Source: Burkholderiaceae bacterium (GTDB taxonomy: Bacteria; Pseudomonadota; Gammaproteobacteria; Burkholderiales; Burkholderiaceae_C). From it: a stretch of 64,000 nucleotides of DNA. The position numbers were made by a program, and so were the translations under genes. The stretch lies in the NCBI GenBank assembly GCA_024235955.1, contig JACKLJ010000003.1:248001-312000 (forward strand), written 5' to 3'. Positions 1 through 7,583 of the stretch are shown in pieces. The notes under the pieces were generated by a model. It was not told where the DNA came from and did no database searches. It was given only the letters and a program-made list of their open reading frames with translations. Every line of letters starts with the position of its first letter. Position 1 is the first letter of the stretch.

Positions 1-189
1 ACGCTCAAGCTGCCGTCCGGCCAGCAGAGCGTGGTGATCCGCACCGACTACACCAACGTTACGCAGGACGCCAACGGCGTGATCCGCGTGGCCAGCCCGA
101 CCATCGAAGGCAACGTGAGCGGCAACGTCACGCTGTATGTCGAGGGTAAGGGCGTGCAGAACATCACCGTGTTGAACAACCCGCGCTGA
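1..189 (+). CDS. C-terminal end of an exported-type protein (partial)
   Basis: Only the last 62 codons lie in the window; the frame is open from base 1 to a TGA at 187-189. The visible part is rich in Val, Asn, Thr and Gly in alternating beta-strand-like runs (for example GNVSGNVTLYVEG) and ends in NNPR. It has no cysteine and no recognisable domain. It sits 48 bases upstream of a CsgG/HfaB-like lipoprotein gene on the same strand. Its composition resembles the small Val/Asn-rich exported protein at 2574-2939, so I infer a secreted or surface-fibre protein served by the same exporter. The start and any signal peptide are outside the window, so the family is not assigned. Confidence 0.6.
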   Translation, partial: TLKLPSGQQSVVIRTDYTNVTQDANGVIRVASPTIEGNVSGNVTLYVEGKGVQNITVLNNPR

Positions 190-237
190 CCGACCCGGTC
201 TGTCGCTTTCGCGAGGCCTCGGGGAGGGGCCGTTTCC

Positions 238-1467
238 ATGCCAGTCGATTCCGTGAACAACAAGGCCGGCTTCCGGCTTGCCGCCATCACCCTGGCCGCC
301 ACCCTGCTGGGCGGCTGCGCCACCACCGAGAACGCGCTCAAGGATGCCGACGAGCTGCTGGCGAAGCAGGAGGCCAGCAAGAAGCTGCCCGAGGCCAACC
401 TGAGCGAGTACGCGTTGTCGCTCAACCGTTTCGGCCAGATGCTCGACATCTACAAGGATGGCGATCCCGTCATCTACATGCAGACGCGCAACATCACCGA
501 CGCCACCAACCTGTCGAACCCGCTGGTCGGCTCCGAGATCCCCGGCGACATCACGGAGATGGTGCGCACGGCGGTCAACCGCATCGGTGCGCGCATCGTC
601 TACGTGCCCTACCACCCGGACTACCTGATCGCGCAGGCGCAGCTGGGCGCCAAGTTCGGCGTCACCATGCCCGATTACCTGATCACCGGCGCGCTGACCG
701 AGTTCGACCGCGCGCTGTCGGGCGCCGGGCGCTCCAACTCCGCCACCATCGAATTCGGCGGCGGCAAGGGCACGGTGACCCTGGGGGGCGACCTCAAGCG
801 CACGGCCATCTACTCGTCGCTGGCGCTGGACCTGAACCTGGTGAGCTTCCAGACCCAGCAGATGGTGCCGCGCATCCAGGCCTCCAACGTGATCCGGGTG
901 CTTAACCTGAGCACCGAGACCGGCGCCAGCCTGGGCTTCTACGGCGACGCCTTCGGCTTCAAGCTGGAAGGCAAGTACCTGCAGGGCCGCCATTCGGCGA
1001 TCCGCACGCTGGTCGACCTGAGCGTGCTGGAACTGGTCGGCAAGGCCACCAACACCCCGTACTGGCGCTGCATTCCCAATGGCAAGCCGGACCCGGTGGT
1101 GATCGCCAACATGCGCAGGTCCTACGAGTCGCTGCCGCTGGAGCTGAAGGTCGGCCTGATCCAGGTGATGCTGCGCAAGTACGGCCAGCCGCTGATCGTC
1201 AACCAGCAGCTCGACGACGCCACCCGCGAGGCCCTGGCCCGCGTGTACCGCCAGCGCTTCCCCGACCAGATCAACGCCGACGTCGCCACCTGGAACGGCT
1301 TCGAGCCCCTGTTCTTCAACGTGCCCATGCCGTGGGACGGCCCGCAGCCGGCGGCCGATCCGCTGCCGCAGCAGCAGCCCATGGTGGTCAAGCCGCCGGC
1401 ACCCGCGCCTCACGCCAGATCGGGTGGGCGCGCAGCGCCGCGCAGGGCGCCGGGAGCGAAACGGTGA
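238..1467 (+). CDS. CsgG/HfaB-family outer-membrane lipoprotein
   Basis: This 409-residue protein begins after a purine-rich GGGGAGG box. It has a lipoprotein signal with a plausible lipobox ending at Cys27 (LLGGC), so it should be anchored in the outer membrane. The middle (about residues 80-290) follows the CsgG pattern: a conserved YLITGALTEFDR strand, alternating strands, a GxxxGFYGDAFGFK segment and a late helix RHSAIRTLVDLSVLELVG. In known systems CsgG and Caulobacter HfaB form pores that export curli or holdfast-anchor subunits. The C-terminal 60 residues are Pro/Ala/Arg-rich and probably disordered. The stop overlaps the GTG start of the next gene, indicating translational coupling. 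Family membership is fairly secure from the pattern; the exported substrate is inferred to be a neighbour. Confidence 0.75.
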   Translation: MPVDSVNNKAGFRLAAITLAATLLGGCATTENALKDADELLAKQEASKKLPEANLSEYALSLNRFGQMLDIYKDGDPVIYMQTRNITDATNLSNPLVGSEIPGDITEMVRTAVNRIGARIVYVPYHPDYLIAQAQLGAKFGVTMPDYLITGALTEFDRALSGAGRSNSATIEFGGGKGTVTLGGDLKRTAIYSSLALDLNLVSFQTQQMVPRIQASNVIRVLNLSTETGASLGFYGDAFGFKLEGKYLQGRHSAIRTLVDLSVLELVGKATNTPYWRCIPNGKPDPVVIANMRRSYESLPLELKVGLIQVMLRKYGQPLIVNQQLDDATREALARVYRQRFPDQINADVATWNGFEPLFFNVPMPWDGPQPAADPLPQQQPMVVKPPAPAPHARSGGRAAPRRAPGAKR

Positions 1468-2453
1468 GCCCAGGCACACGCGGTCTGGCCGCGGCAGGCC
1501 TCCTGGCCCTGGCCGCCTGGCCGGGGCTGGCCGGGGCGCAGACGGCTTCGTCGTCCGCGACTTCCGCTTCCACCGCCACGACGGCCCAGGCCACCACCGA
1601 TGCCGCGCGCTTCCTGGCCTCGTGCCACCAGTCGCTGAACAGCGGCCGGCTCGACCCGGCCTGCCAGGGTGCCACCTACCGTGGCGACCTTGAGCGCCTG
1701 CGCGTCGAGGCCTTGCGCACGCAGAACCCCTCGCTCATCACGCTGGTGGGGGATGCCTATTCCAGCGCGCTGGCGCCGGTGTCCGATTCCGGTGAGGCCT
1801 ACCAGTGGTACCTCATGGCTGCGGTGCGCGGCGACCCCCGCGCCATGGAGCGCCTGGCCGACATGTACCGCAACGGCCGCGGCGTGCCGCGCGACCGTGT
1901 CAAGGCCTTCGGCTATGCGCGCGCCACGGCGCGGCTGGCCGTGCCGGGCAGCGCCGCCGCCAACCAGGCCGAGCGCGCCCTGGCGGAGCTGAGCCAGGAA
2001 ATGAGCGCGCAGGAGATCGCCCTGGCCGAGCGCTTTGCCAACCAGATGCAGGCCAATGCCTCGCGCACGCCCGGCCTGGGGCCGGTGCAGGACGCCGCGC
2101 GCGATGCCGCCGGGCCTGCTGCGCCCAGCGCAGGCCCGGGCACGGCTCCGCGCGACCGGGCCGCGCCGGACGGGGGCTGGACCGGTCCCCTCATGAGCCC
2201 CGTGCCGCGCGGCGCTTCCACCGGCAACGCGCTGCCCGGGGTGGGCAACCTGCGTGCCGAGCCGCCCGCGCCGGCCATGCCCGGCACCGCCGCCGAGCCA
2301 TCCGCCGCCATCGGCAACGCCGGGGGCACGCTGCCCGGCGTGGCGCAGATACCGGCCGTGGCGCCGCAGGCCGCGGCCTCGGCACCGTCCGCCGAGATGG
2401 CGCCCGCAGCACCCGCAGCGCCCGCCCAGGACGGTGGTGCCTCGAAGCCCTGA
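1464..2453 (+). CDS. Exported Sel1-repeat protein
   Basis: I place the start at GTG 1464, overlapping the previous stop (GTGA), because this puts a clean signal peptide at the N-terminus (hydrophobic run to about residue 24, cleavage near AGA-Q). That gives 329 residues. Residues 110-160 match one to two Sel1-like TPR units (EAYQWYLMAAVRGDPRAMER, then LADMYRNGRGVPRD). Such repeats usually scaffold protein-protein contacts in the periplasm. Two cysteines (C54, C67) lie just before the repeats. From about residue 210 the chain is Pro/Ala/Gly-rich and low in complexity. Being coupled to the CsgG-like gene suggests an accessory role in the same export system. A longer in-frame ORF upstream is a shadow of the CsgG gene. 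Confidence 0.7.
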   Translation: MSPGTRGLAAAGLLALAAWPGLAGAQTASSSATSASTATTAQATTDAARFLASCHQSLNSGRLDPACQGATYRGDLERLRVEALRTQNPSLITLVGDAYSSALAPVSDSGEAYQWYLMAAVRGDPRAMERLADMYRNGRGVPRDRVKAFGYARATARLAVPGSAAANQAERALAELSQEMSAQEIALAERFANQMQANASRTPGLGPVQDAARDAAGPAAPSAGPGTAPRDRAAPDGGWTGPLMSPVPRGASTGNALPGVGNLRAEPPAPAMPGTAAEPSAAIGNAGGTLPGVAQIPAVAPQAAASAPSAEMAPAAPAAPAQDGGASKP

Positions 2454-2466
2454 ACCGGTGGTTTCA

Positions 2467-2528
2467 TGCATGAAATCCTTGTTGGGCCCAGGCATGACGG
2501 GCGCAGGCAGCTATGAATGTTGCAGCAA
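2467..2528 (+). repeat. Dispersed 60-bp element, core GCGCAGGCAGCTAT
   Basis: The core is at 2501-2514, preceded by the usual TGAAATC...CCCAGGC...GACG left part. It lies in the gap before the small exported-protein gene, on the same strand as that gene. Confidence 0.8.
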
Positions 2529-2573
2529 ACCCGGATGCCCGGCCGGCCTGCCACTTGACTTGGGAGAGCGCCG

Positions 2574-2939
2574 ATGAAACCAGACAACTCCACCCGCCAG
2601 CGTGGCGCCGGTGCTGCGGTGCTGCTGGCGCTGGCCCTGCCGGCGGTCGCCATGGCCGCCGGTGAACGCCCCTCGGCCGCCGGCAATGGCGACGCCGCCA
2701 AGGGCAACCGCATCGTGGTCACGGGCAACACCGCCCGCAATGTCGAGGTGCGCTGCGGGCCCGACGGCACGCGCCCCACGGTCAACGTCAACAGCGTCAA
2801 TGTGGAAGCCGGCGCGCTGCGCGGCAAGACCGTGATCGTCACCGGCCGCAACACGCAGGATGTGCGCGTGCAGGACTGCCCCAAGGCACCGCCCGGTCAG
2901 CTGGACGGCGTGAACGTCAACAGCGTGAACATCCGCTGA
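2574..2939 (+). CDS. Small exported protein with a duplicated VNVNSVN module
   Basis: The protein has 121 residues and a GGGAGAG ribosome-binding box. It has a signal peptide (hydrophobic run to AMA, cleavage near residue 28). The mature part is an internal duplication: each half reads I/VVTGxN...NVEV/DVRV, then one cysteine, then a linker, then VNVNSVN(V/I). The two cysteines could form a disulfide. No catalytic motif is seen. The alternating Val/Asn strands resemble beta-solenoid or fibre subunits, and the gene closes a cluster headed by a CsgG-like exporter, so a surface subunit or anchor is a reasonable inference. I do not recognise a named family. Confidence 0.65.
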   Translation: MKPDNSTRQRGAGAAVLLALALPAVAMAAGERPSAAGNGDAAKGNRIVVTGNTARNVEVRCGPDGTRPTVNVNSVNVEAGALRGKTVIVTGRNTQDVRVQDCPKAPPGQLDGVNVNSVNIR

Positions 2940-2960
2940 GCCGTCTGTGGGCCCAGGACA

Positions 2961-2990
2961 GGCCCTTCGACAGGCTCGGCCCGAACGGTT
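2961..2990 (+). repeat. Half-copy of a TTCGACAGGCTC REP-like repeat
   Basis: The text CCTTCGACAGGCTCGGCCCG followed by AACGG matches one arm of the palindromic repeat at 9314-9378. It lies between convergent genes. Confidence 0.5.
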
Positions 2991-3013
2991 CCTGCAGCCG
3001 GCGCGCGACCCGC

Positions 3014-3865
3014 TCAGGCGTAGCTGTAGACGCCGTGCTTGGTCTTGCGGCCCAGGCGGCCGGCGGCCACGTATTCGCGCAGCAGGGGGCAGGGGCGGTA
3101 CTTGCTGTCGCCGAACTCGTCGAGGTACACCTCCATCACGGCCAGGCACACGTCCAGCCCGATCATGTCGGCCAGCGCCAGCGGGCCGATCGGGTGGTTG
3201 CAGCCCAGCTTCATGCCGGCGTCGATGTCTTCCGGCGTGGCCAGGCCCTCGGCCAGCACGAAGAAGGCCTCGTTGATCATCGGCACCAGGATGCGGTTGA
3301 CCACGAAGCCGGGCGCGTTCTTCACCGTGATGGGCGACTTGCCCAGCCGCTCGGCCAGCGCCTTCACGGCGTCGTGCGTGGCGTCGCTGGTCTGCAGGCC
3401 GCGGATGATCTCCACCAGCGCCATCATCGGCACCGGGTTGAAGAAGTGCATGCCCACAAAGCGGTCGGCCCGCCCCGTCACCGCGCCCAGCTGCGTGATG
3501 GAGATCGACGAGGTGTTGGTGGCGATGATCACCTCGGGCGGCAGCAGGTCGTCGAGCTGCTTCAGGATCTTGTTCTTCAGCTCGTGGTTCTCGGTGGCGG
3601 CCTCGATCACCAGCTGCGCGGCCTTGAGGTCGTCGTAGCTCGTGCTGCCCTTGATGCGGCCCAGCGCGGCGGCCTTGTCGGCCTCGGTGATCTTTTCCTT
3701 TGACAGCAGGCGGTCCAGGCTCTTGTCCACGGTGGCCAGGCCGCGGTCCACGGCCTGCTGCGAAATGTCGACCATGACGACATTGATGCCCGAAACCGCG
3801 CAGGCCTGCGCGATGCCGTTGCCCATGGTGCCGGCGCCCACGATGCCGACGGTGTTGATGCTCAT
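3014..3865 (-). CDS. 3-hydroxybutyryl-CoA / 3-hydroxyacyl-CoA dehydrogenase
   Basis: The enzyme oxidises (S)-3-hydroxyacyl-CoA to 3-ketoacyl-CoA with NAD+ in the cytosol. The start is ATG 3865, because GGAG lies about 8 bases upstream and MSINTVGIVGAGTMG is the family N-terminus; the upstream 13 codons are not needed. Its 283 residues are normal for the Hbd/PaaH single-domain enzyme. Visible features are the GxGxxG NAD fold (VGAGTMG), the NTSSISI segment, the catalytic-histidine motif GMHFFNPVPMM, and the C-terminal domain with GFVVNRIL and KLGCNHPIGPLALAD. It stands alone and converges with the cluster on its left. It could serve short-chain beta-oxidation, polyhydroxybutyrate turnover or phenylacetate breakdown; the sequence does not decide which. 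Confidence 0.9.
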   Translation of the reverse strand: MSINTVGIVGAGTMGNGIAQACAVSGINVVMVDISQQAVDRGLATVDKSLDRLLSKEKITEADKAAALGRIKGSTSYDDLKAAQLVIEAATENHELKNKILKQLDDLLPPEVIIATNTSSISITQLGAVTGRADRFVGMHFFNPVPMMALVEIIRGLQTSDATHDAVKALAERLGKSPITVKNAPGFVVNRILVPMINEAFFVLAEGLATPEDIDAGMKLGCNHPIGPLALADMIGLDVCLAVMEVYLDEFGDSKYRPCPLLREYVAAGRLGRKTKHGVYSYA

Positions 3866-3997
3866 GCCAGTTCTCCGTTGAAACAGGAAGGAATGGCGAG
3901 ACACCCGCGCGGCGCCCGCCTTGATGTCAATCGTAGCCGGTCAGAGCGTCACGCCGACGACGGCCCGGCCACGTGTCACCCTGGCGCCGGCAGGGGC

Positions 3998-4043
3998 TTG
4001 CAGCGGCGGGCGCGGGCGCATAAACTACTATGCATACATAGTA
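3998..4043 (+). promoter_or_regulatory. Promoter and MarR-type palindrome before the gentisate operon
   Basis: An 18-base palindrome, TACTATGCATACATAGTA, spans 4026-4043 (7-base arms, CATA centre). A weak sigma70-like pair, TTGCAG (3998) and TAAACT (4021) with 17 bases between, places the palindrome over the -10 edge and start region, as expected for a repressor site. Shape and composition suit a MarR-family operator. No MarR gene is in the window. Confidence 0.45.
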
Positions 4044-4107
4044 AATGGCCGCTGCGTCCCGGAAGCCCGCCGTTCCACGCGCCCCGCAGCCATCAGGAGA
4101 CAAAGCC

Positions 4108-5181
4108 ATGAACCCGCACGACGCGCTGAACCCGCTCGGCCATGCCGAATCGCTGGGCCGGCTGGAAGACCTGCCGGCCGACTACGTCAAGGCCATCCAC
4201 GATCTCTCCGTGGCGCCGCTGTGGCCGCAGCTGCGCGGCCTGCTGCCACGCGGAAAGCCGGCGCGCAACACGCAACCCTTCATGTGGCGCTACCAGGATG
4301 TGCGCCCGCACCTGCTGCGCGCCGGCGAGCTGACGCCCATCGAGAAGGCCGAGCGCCGCGTGCTGGTGCTGTGCAACCCCGGTCACGGGCTCGACAGGCT
4401 GGTGGCCACGCCCACCATCTACGTCGGCCTGCAGCTGATCCTGCCGGGCGAGGTGGCGCCCAACCACCGCCACACGCCCACGGCGGTGCGCTTCGTCATC
4501 GAAGGCAGCGGCGGCTACACCACCGTGAACGGCGAGAAATGCCCGATGGAGAAGGGCGACCTGATCCTCACCCCCGCGCTCAACTGGCACGAGCATGGGC
4601 ACGAAGGCAGCGGCCCTGTGGTCTGGCTCGACGCGCTGGACCTGCCCATGATCTACGCCATGGAGGCCTCCTACGCCATCGAGGGGCCCAGCCAGCAGGT
4701 GCGCCCCGCGCTCGACGCCTCGCAGAACAAATACCGCCGTGCCGGCCTGCTGCCCTACGCCTCGCTCGGCCAGGCGCTGCGTCCGCAGTACCCGCAGATC
4801 CGCTTCCCGTGGAAGGAAGTGCGCGAGGCGCTGGGTGCGCTGGCCGGTGCCACGGCCAAGGACGAAGCCGTGCAGCTCGCCTACGTCAACCCCGAAACCG
4901 GCCGCCCCTGCCTGCCCACGCTGGGCTTTTCGGCGCAGCTGCTGCGAGCGGGGCAGGACATCAGCCCGCGCCGGCGCTCGGCCAGCAGCGTGATCCACGT
5001 GATCGAGGGGCAGGGCGAATCGCAGATCGACGGCACCGTGCTGAAATGGTCGGAAGGTGACACACTGGCGATCCCGACGCACGCCGACGTCACGCACCGC
5101 GCCCACGGCAGCCATGCCTACCTGTTCCATGTGGACGACGCGCCGATGCAGCGCGCGCTCGGTTTTTACGAAGATTTCTGA
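4108..5181 (+). CDS. gtdA: Gentisate 1,2-dioxygenase
   Basis: This enzyme cleaves the ring of gentisate to maleylpyruvate using Fe(II) and O2 in the cytosol. The start is ATG 4108 behind AGGAGA. The 357 residues form a bicupin. The first cupin has the metal ligands HRH (H120, H122) in EVAPNHRHTPTAVRFVIEG and the later WHEHGHEG (H161-H165). The second cupin (about residues 280-345) keeps PRRRSASSVIHVIEG and ADVTHRAHGSHAYLF. The next gene encodes fumarylpyruvate hydrolase, the third step of the pathway, which supports the call over a general cupin. No maleylpyruvate isomerase is adjacent, so that step must be encoded elsewhere or be glutathione-independent. Transcription probably starts from the palindrome-controlled promoter just upstream. 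Confidence 0.92.
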   Translation: MNPHDALNPLGHAESLGRLEDLPADYVKAIHDLSVAPLWPQLRGLLPRGKPARNTQPFMWRYQDVRPHLLRAGELTPIEKAERRVLVLCNPGHGLDRLVATPTIYVGLQLILPGEVAPNHRHTPTAVRFVIEGSGGYTTVNGEKCPMEKGDLILTPALNWHEHGHEGSGPVVWLDALDLPMIYAMEASYAIEGPSQQVRPALDASQNKYRRAGLLPYASLGQALRPQYPQIRFPWKEVREALGALAGATAKDEAVQLAYVNPETGRPCLPTLGFSAQLLRAGQDISPRRRSASSVIHVIEGQGESQIDGTVLKWSEGDTLAIPTHADVTHRAHGSHAYLFHVDDAPMQRALGFYEDF

Positions 5182-5186
5182 CCGCC

Positions 5187-5230
5187 AACCGGCGTCCAGC
5201 GGGCGCAGGCAGCTATTTTTATTGAAGCAA
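5187..5230 (+). repeat. Dispersed 60-bp element, core GCGCAGGCAGCTAT
   Basis: The core is at 5203-5216, 19 bases before the ATG of the hydrolase gene and in its orientation. The element fills nearly the whole 54-base gap between two genes of one operon, so it is transcribed and forms the leader of the second gene. Confidence 0.8.
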
Positions 5231-5235
5231 CCACC

Positions 5236-5934
5236 ATGACCCAGTACGTCTTCCAGCCCGCCCCGCAAGCCGCCGTGCCGGTGCGCGGCTCCAGCCAGCT
5301 CTACGCCGTGACCCGCATCTTCTGCGTGGGCCGCAACTACGCCGCCCACGCGCGCGAGATGGGCGCCGACCCTGACCGCGAGCCGCCCTTCTACTTCAAC
5401 AAGACCCCGTCCGACCTGGTCGCCACCGGCAGCACCATCCCCTACCCGCTGGGCACCAAGGACTACCACTACGAGATGGAGCTGGTCATCGCCATCGGCA
5501 AGCCGGCCTTCCGCGTCAAGTCTGAAGCCGCGCTGGACTGCGTGTGGGGCTACGCCTGCGGCCTCGACATGACCCGGCGCGACCTGCAGAACACCGCCAA
5601 GAAGATGGGTCGCCCGTGGGACTTCGGCAAGGATTTCGAGAACGCCGCCGTCATCACCCCGCTGGTGCCCGCCAGCGAGATCGGCCACCCGGCCAGCGGC
5701 CGCATCGAGCTGGCCGTGAATGGCCAGACCAAACAGGACAGCGACATCAAGGAGCTGATCTGGAGCGTGCCCGAGATCGTGGCCAACCTCTCCGAGTACT
5801 ACCACCTGCAACCCGGCGACCTGATCTACACCGGCACCCCCGAAGGCGTGGGCGCCGTGCAGCCGGGCGACAGGATCACCGGCAGCGTCGCCGGCGTGGG
5901 CGAGATCGCGCTGAACGTCGGCCAACCCGAGTAA
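5236..5934 (+). CDS. nagK: Fumarylpyruvate hydrolase (FAH family)
   Basis: This enzyme hydrolyses fumarylpyruvate to fumarate and pyruvate, the last step of the gentisate route. Its 232 residues match the short FAH-superfamily form. Motifs seen are IFCVGRNYAAHAREMG, the acidic metal site around DYHYEMELVIAIG, the GYACGLDMTRRDLQ segment typical of NagK-like enzymes, and GDLIYTGTPEGVG near the C-terminus. It lies 54 bases downstream of gentisate dioxygenase, so the two are probably one transcript ending at the terminator near 6103-6131. No strong Shine-Dalgarno is visible; GAAGCAACC precedes the ATG and derives from the repeat element. The gene symbol is used by analogy with the naphthalene/salicylate-gentisate pathway. 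Confidence 0.88.
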   Translation: MTQYVFQPAPQAAVPVRGSSQLYAVTRIFCVGRNYAAHAREMGADPDREPPFYFNKTPSDLVATGSTIPYPLGTKDYHYEMELVIAIGKPAFRVKSEAALDCVWGYACGLDMTRRDLQNTAKKMGRPWDFGKDFENAAVITPLVPASEIGHPASGRIELAVNGQTKQDSDIKELIWSVPEIVANLSEYYHLQPGDLIYTGTPEGVGAVQPGDRITGSVAGVGEIALNVGQPE

Positions 5935-5939
5935 TTCAG

Positions 5940-6000
5940 AGCCAAAACAGCTTCCGGGCCTTTGGTAGCGGTCGCAGGCAGCTACATAAACAGAAGCAAA
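5940..6000 (+). repeat. Dispersed 60-bp element (variant core GTCGCAGGCAGCTAC)
   Basis: A diverged copy with its core at 5971-5985. It lies directly after the fumarylpyruvate hydrolase stop and upstream of the terminator. Confidence 0.7.
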
Positions 6001-6102
6001 TCAAGGGCCCGCAAGCGCTGATTCCTGCAGCCGTCGGCGGGTGGCGCCCGTGTCCGGCGCGGCTGCGGCCCGCCGGCGCTCGCTCTTTCTGACATCCCCC
6101 GC

Positions 6103-6131
6103 GGCCGGCGTGGCAAGCCGGCCGTTTTTTT
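6103..6131 (+). terminator. Rho-independent terminator of the gentisate operon
   Basis: A perfect stem GGCCGGC (6103-6109) / GCCGGCC (6117-6123) with a 7-base loop is followed by G and seven T residues. It ends the gentisate genes and separates them from the Bug receptor gene, which starts 33 bases later. Confidence 0.85.
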
Positions 6132-6163
6132 GCGCCAGGACCACCATCACCCAGGAGACCGCC

Positions 6164-7159
6164 ATGCCGCTGGCCCGACGCACCCTCATCACCGCCGCCA
6201 TCGCCGCGGCCACGCTGGGCGCCGCCCCGTGGGCCCACGCGCAGGCCGATTTCCCCACCCGCGCCGTCAACATCGTCACCCCGTTCCCGCCCGGCAGCGG
6301 GCCCGACGCGCTGCTGCGCGTCATCACCGAAAAGCTCGGCCAGCTCTGGAAGCAGCCGGTGGTGGTGCAGAACAAGCCGGGCGCCGGCGGCATCGTCGCC
6401 ATCGAGGCCACGCGCCGCCTGCCGGCCGACGGCTACACCCTGGTGCAGTTCGACAGCGAGCAACTGGTGGCGCTGCCGCTGCTCTACATATCGCGGGCGC
6501 GCGACATCAGCGTGCTGGACCACTTCGACATGGTCGCCCCCATCTTCAGCACGCCCTTCCTGGTGGTGGTGCCCACCGGCTCGCCGTGGAAGAACCTGGA
6601 TGACCTGATCAAGGCCGCCAAGGCCGCGCCCGGCAAGATCACCTACGGCTCCTGGGGCGTCGGCAGCCCGGGCCACCTGGGCGGTGAGCAGCTGGAGCTG
6701 GCCACCGGCATCCAGATGCAGCACATCCCCTTCAAGGGCCAGGGCGACATGTTCACCGCGCTGGCCACGGGCGAGATCGCCTGGTCGCTGGGCAGCATCC
6801 CCTCCAGCAACGCCATGTACAAGGCCGGCAAGGTGCGCTACCTGGCCGTGGCCGGGCCCAGACGGATTCTTCCGCAGATGGCCGACGTGCCCACTTCGGC
6901 CGAAGCGGGCGGCCGCAGGGATTTCGTGCAAAGTTCCTTCGTCGTGCTGGCCGCACCCAAGGGCGCACCCGCCGCCGTGCGCCAGAAGATCGCCCAGGAC
7001 ATGGCCAAGGTCATGCAGGACCCGGAACTCAAGGCCCGCATGGAAACCTTCGCCTTCGAGCGCATCGACTGGAGCCCGGAAGAGATCGTCAAACAGGCCC
7101 GTGCCAAGGGCCAGATGTACGACACGCTGATCCAGCGCAAGCACATCACGCTGGAATAG
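6164..7159 (+). CDS. Bug-family tripartite tricarboxylate receptor (periplasmic)
   Basis: The start is ATG 6164 behind CAGGAGACC. The 331-residue product has a signal peptide with cleavage near AHA-Q (residue 26). The Bug/TctC pattern follows: FPTRAVNIVTPFPPGSGPDALLR, the VVVQNKPGAGGIVA segment, a YTLVQF strand and WSLGSIPSSNAMYKAGKVRYLAV. These proteins bind carboxylates (often aromatic or dicarboxylic acids) in the periplasm, sometimes for a TctAB permease and often as orphans. No TctA/TctB gene is adjacent, so this is an orphan here. Its place right after gentisate genes suggests, but does not prove, that it binds an aromatic acid of that route. It is separated from the operon by a strong terminator, so it likely has its own promoter. 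Confidence 0.88.
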   Translation: MPLARRTLITAAIAAATLGAAPWAHAQADFPTRAVNIVTPFPPGSGPDALLRVITEKLGQLWKQPVVVQNKPGAGGIVAIEATRRLPADGYTLVQFDSEQLVALPLLYISRARDISVLDHFDMVAPIFSTPFLVVVPTGSPWKNLDDLIKAAKAAPGKITYGSWGVGSPGHLGGEQLELATGIQMQHIPFKGQGDMFTALATGEIAWSLGSIPSSNAMYKAGKVRYLAVAGPRRILPQMADVPTSAEAGGRRDFVQSSFVVLAAPKGAPAAVRQKIAQDMAKVMQDPELKARMETFAFERIDWSPEEIVKQARAKGQMYDTLIQRKHITLE

Positions 7160-7309
7160 GAAGGTTGCGGAAAGCGGGTGGCGCCCTCAGTCAGCGCCGC
7201 TCACGCCGATCTGGCCAAAGCTCCAAGCAGGGCTTCGTCAAGCCAGTCCTGAAGGTCAAGCACGGCGGCTGATCCCCCGCGGCCGCGAAGCAGGCCGCCC
7301 CAACATCCA

Positions 7310-7583
7310 ATGGCCGCGGAGCAGGCCAACCAAGGGGCCGCCGCGCCCGGCCGCTCCGAAGCGGCCGGCCCGCCCCCCAGTGGGGGGAGGAGCGCAGCGA
7401 CTCGGGGGGCGTCCAATTCAGCCGCCGCGCCCGGCCGCTCCGAAGCGGTCGGCCCGCCCCCCAGTGGGGGGAGCGCCGTCAGGCGCACGGGGGGCGTCCA
7501 ATTCAGCCGCCGCGCCCGGCCGCTCCGAAGCGGCCGGCCCGCCCCCCAGTGGGGGGAGCGCCGTCAGGCGCCCGGGGGGCGTC
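7310..7583. repeat. Three tandem 84-85-bp copies of a stop-proximal repeat
   Basis: The 424-base gap 7160-7583 holds no gene. Copies start at 7337, 7421 and 7506, each beginning GCCGCCGCGCCCGG and holding the hairpin CCGCTCCGAAGCGG and the hairpin CCCCCCAGTGGGGGG. A leading piece at 7310-7325 (ATGGCCGCGGAGCAGGCC) matches the far end of the dispersed stop-proximal family. Read from the hemerythrin stop at 7584 (minus strand), the order C-tract, GCGCCTGACGGCGC, C-tract hairpin matches the other copies of that family. Confidence 0.75.

Noticed and set aside
7310..7583. CRISPR array
   Set aside because: The tandem units are 84-85 bases, near-identical throughout, without unique spacers or cas genes.
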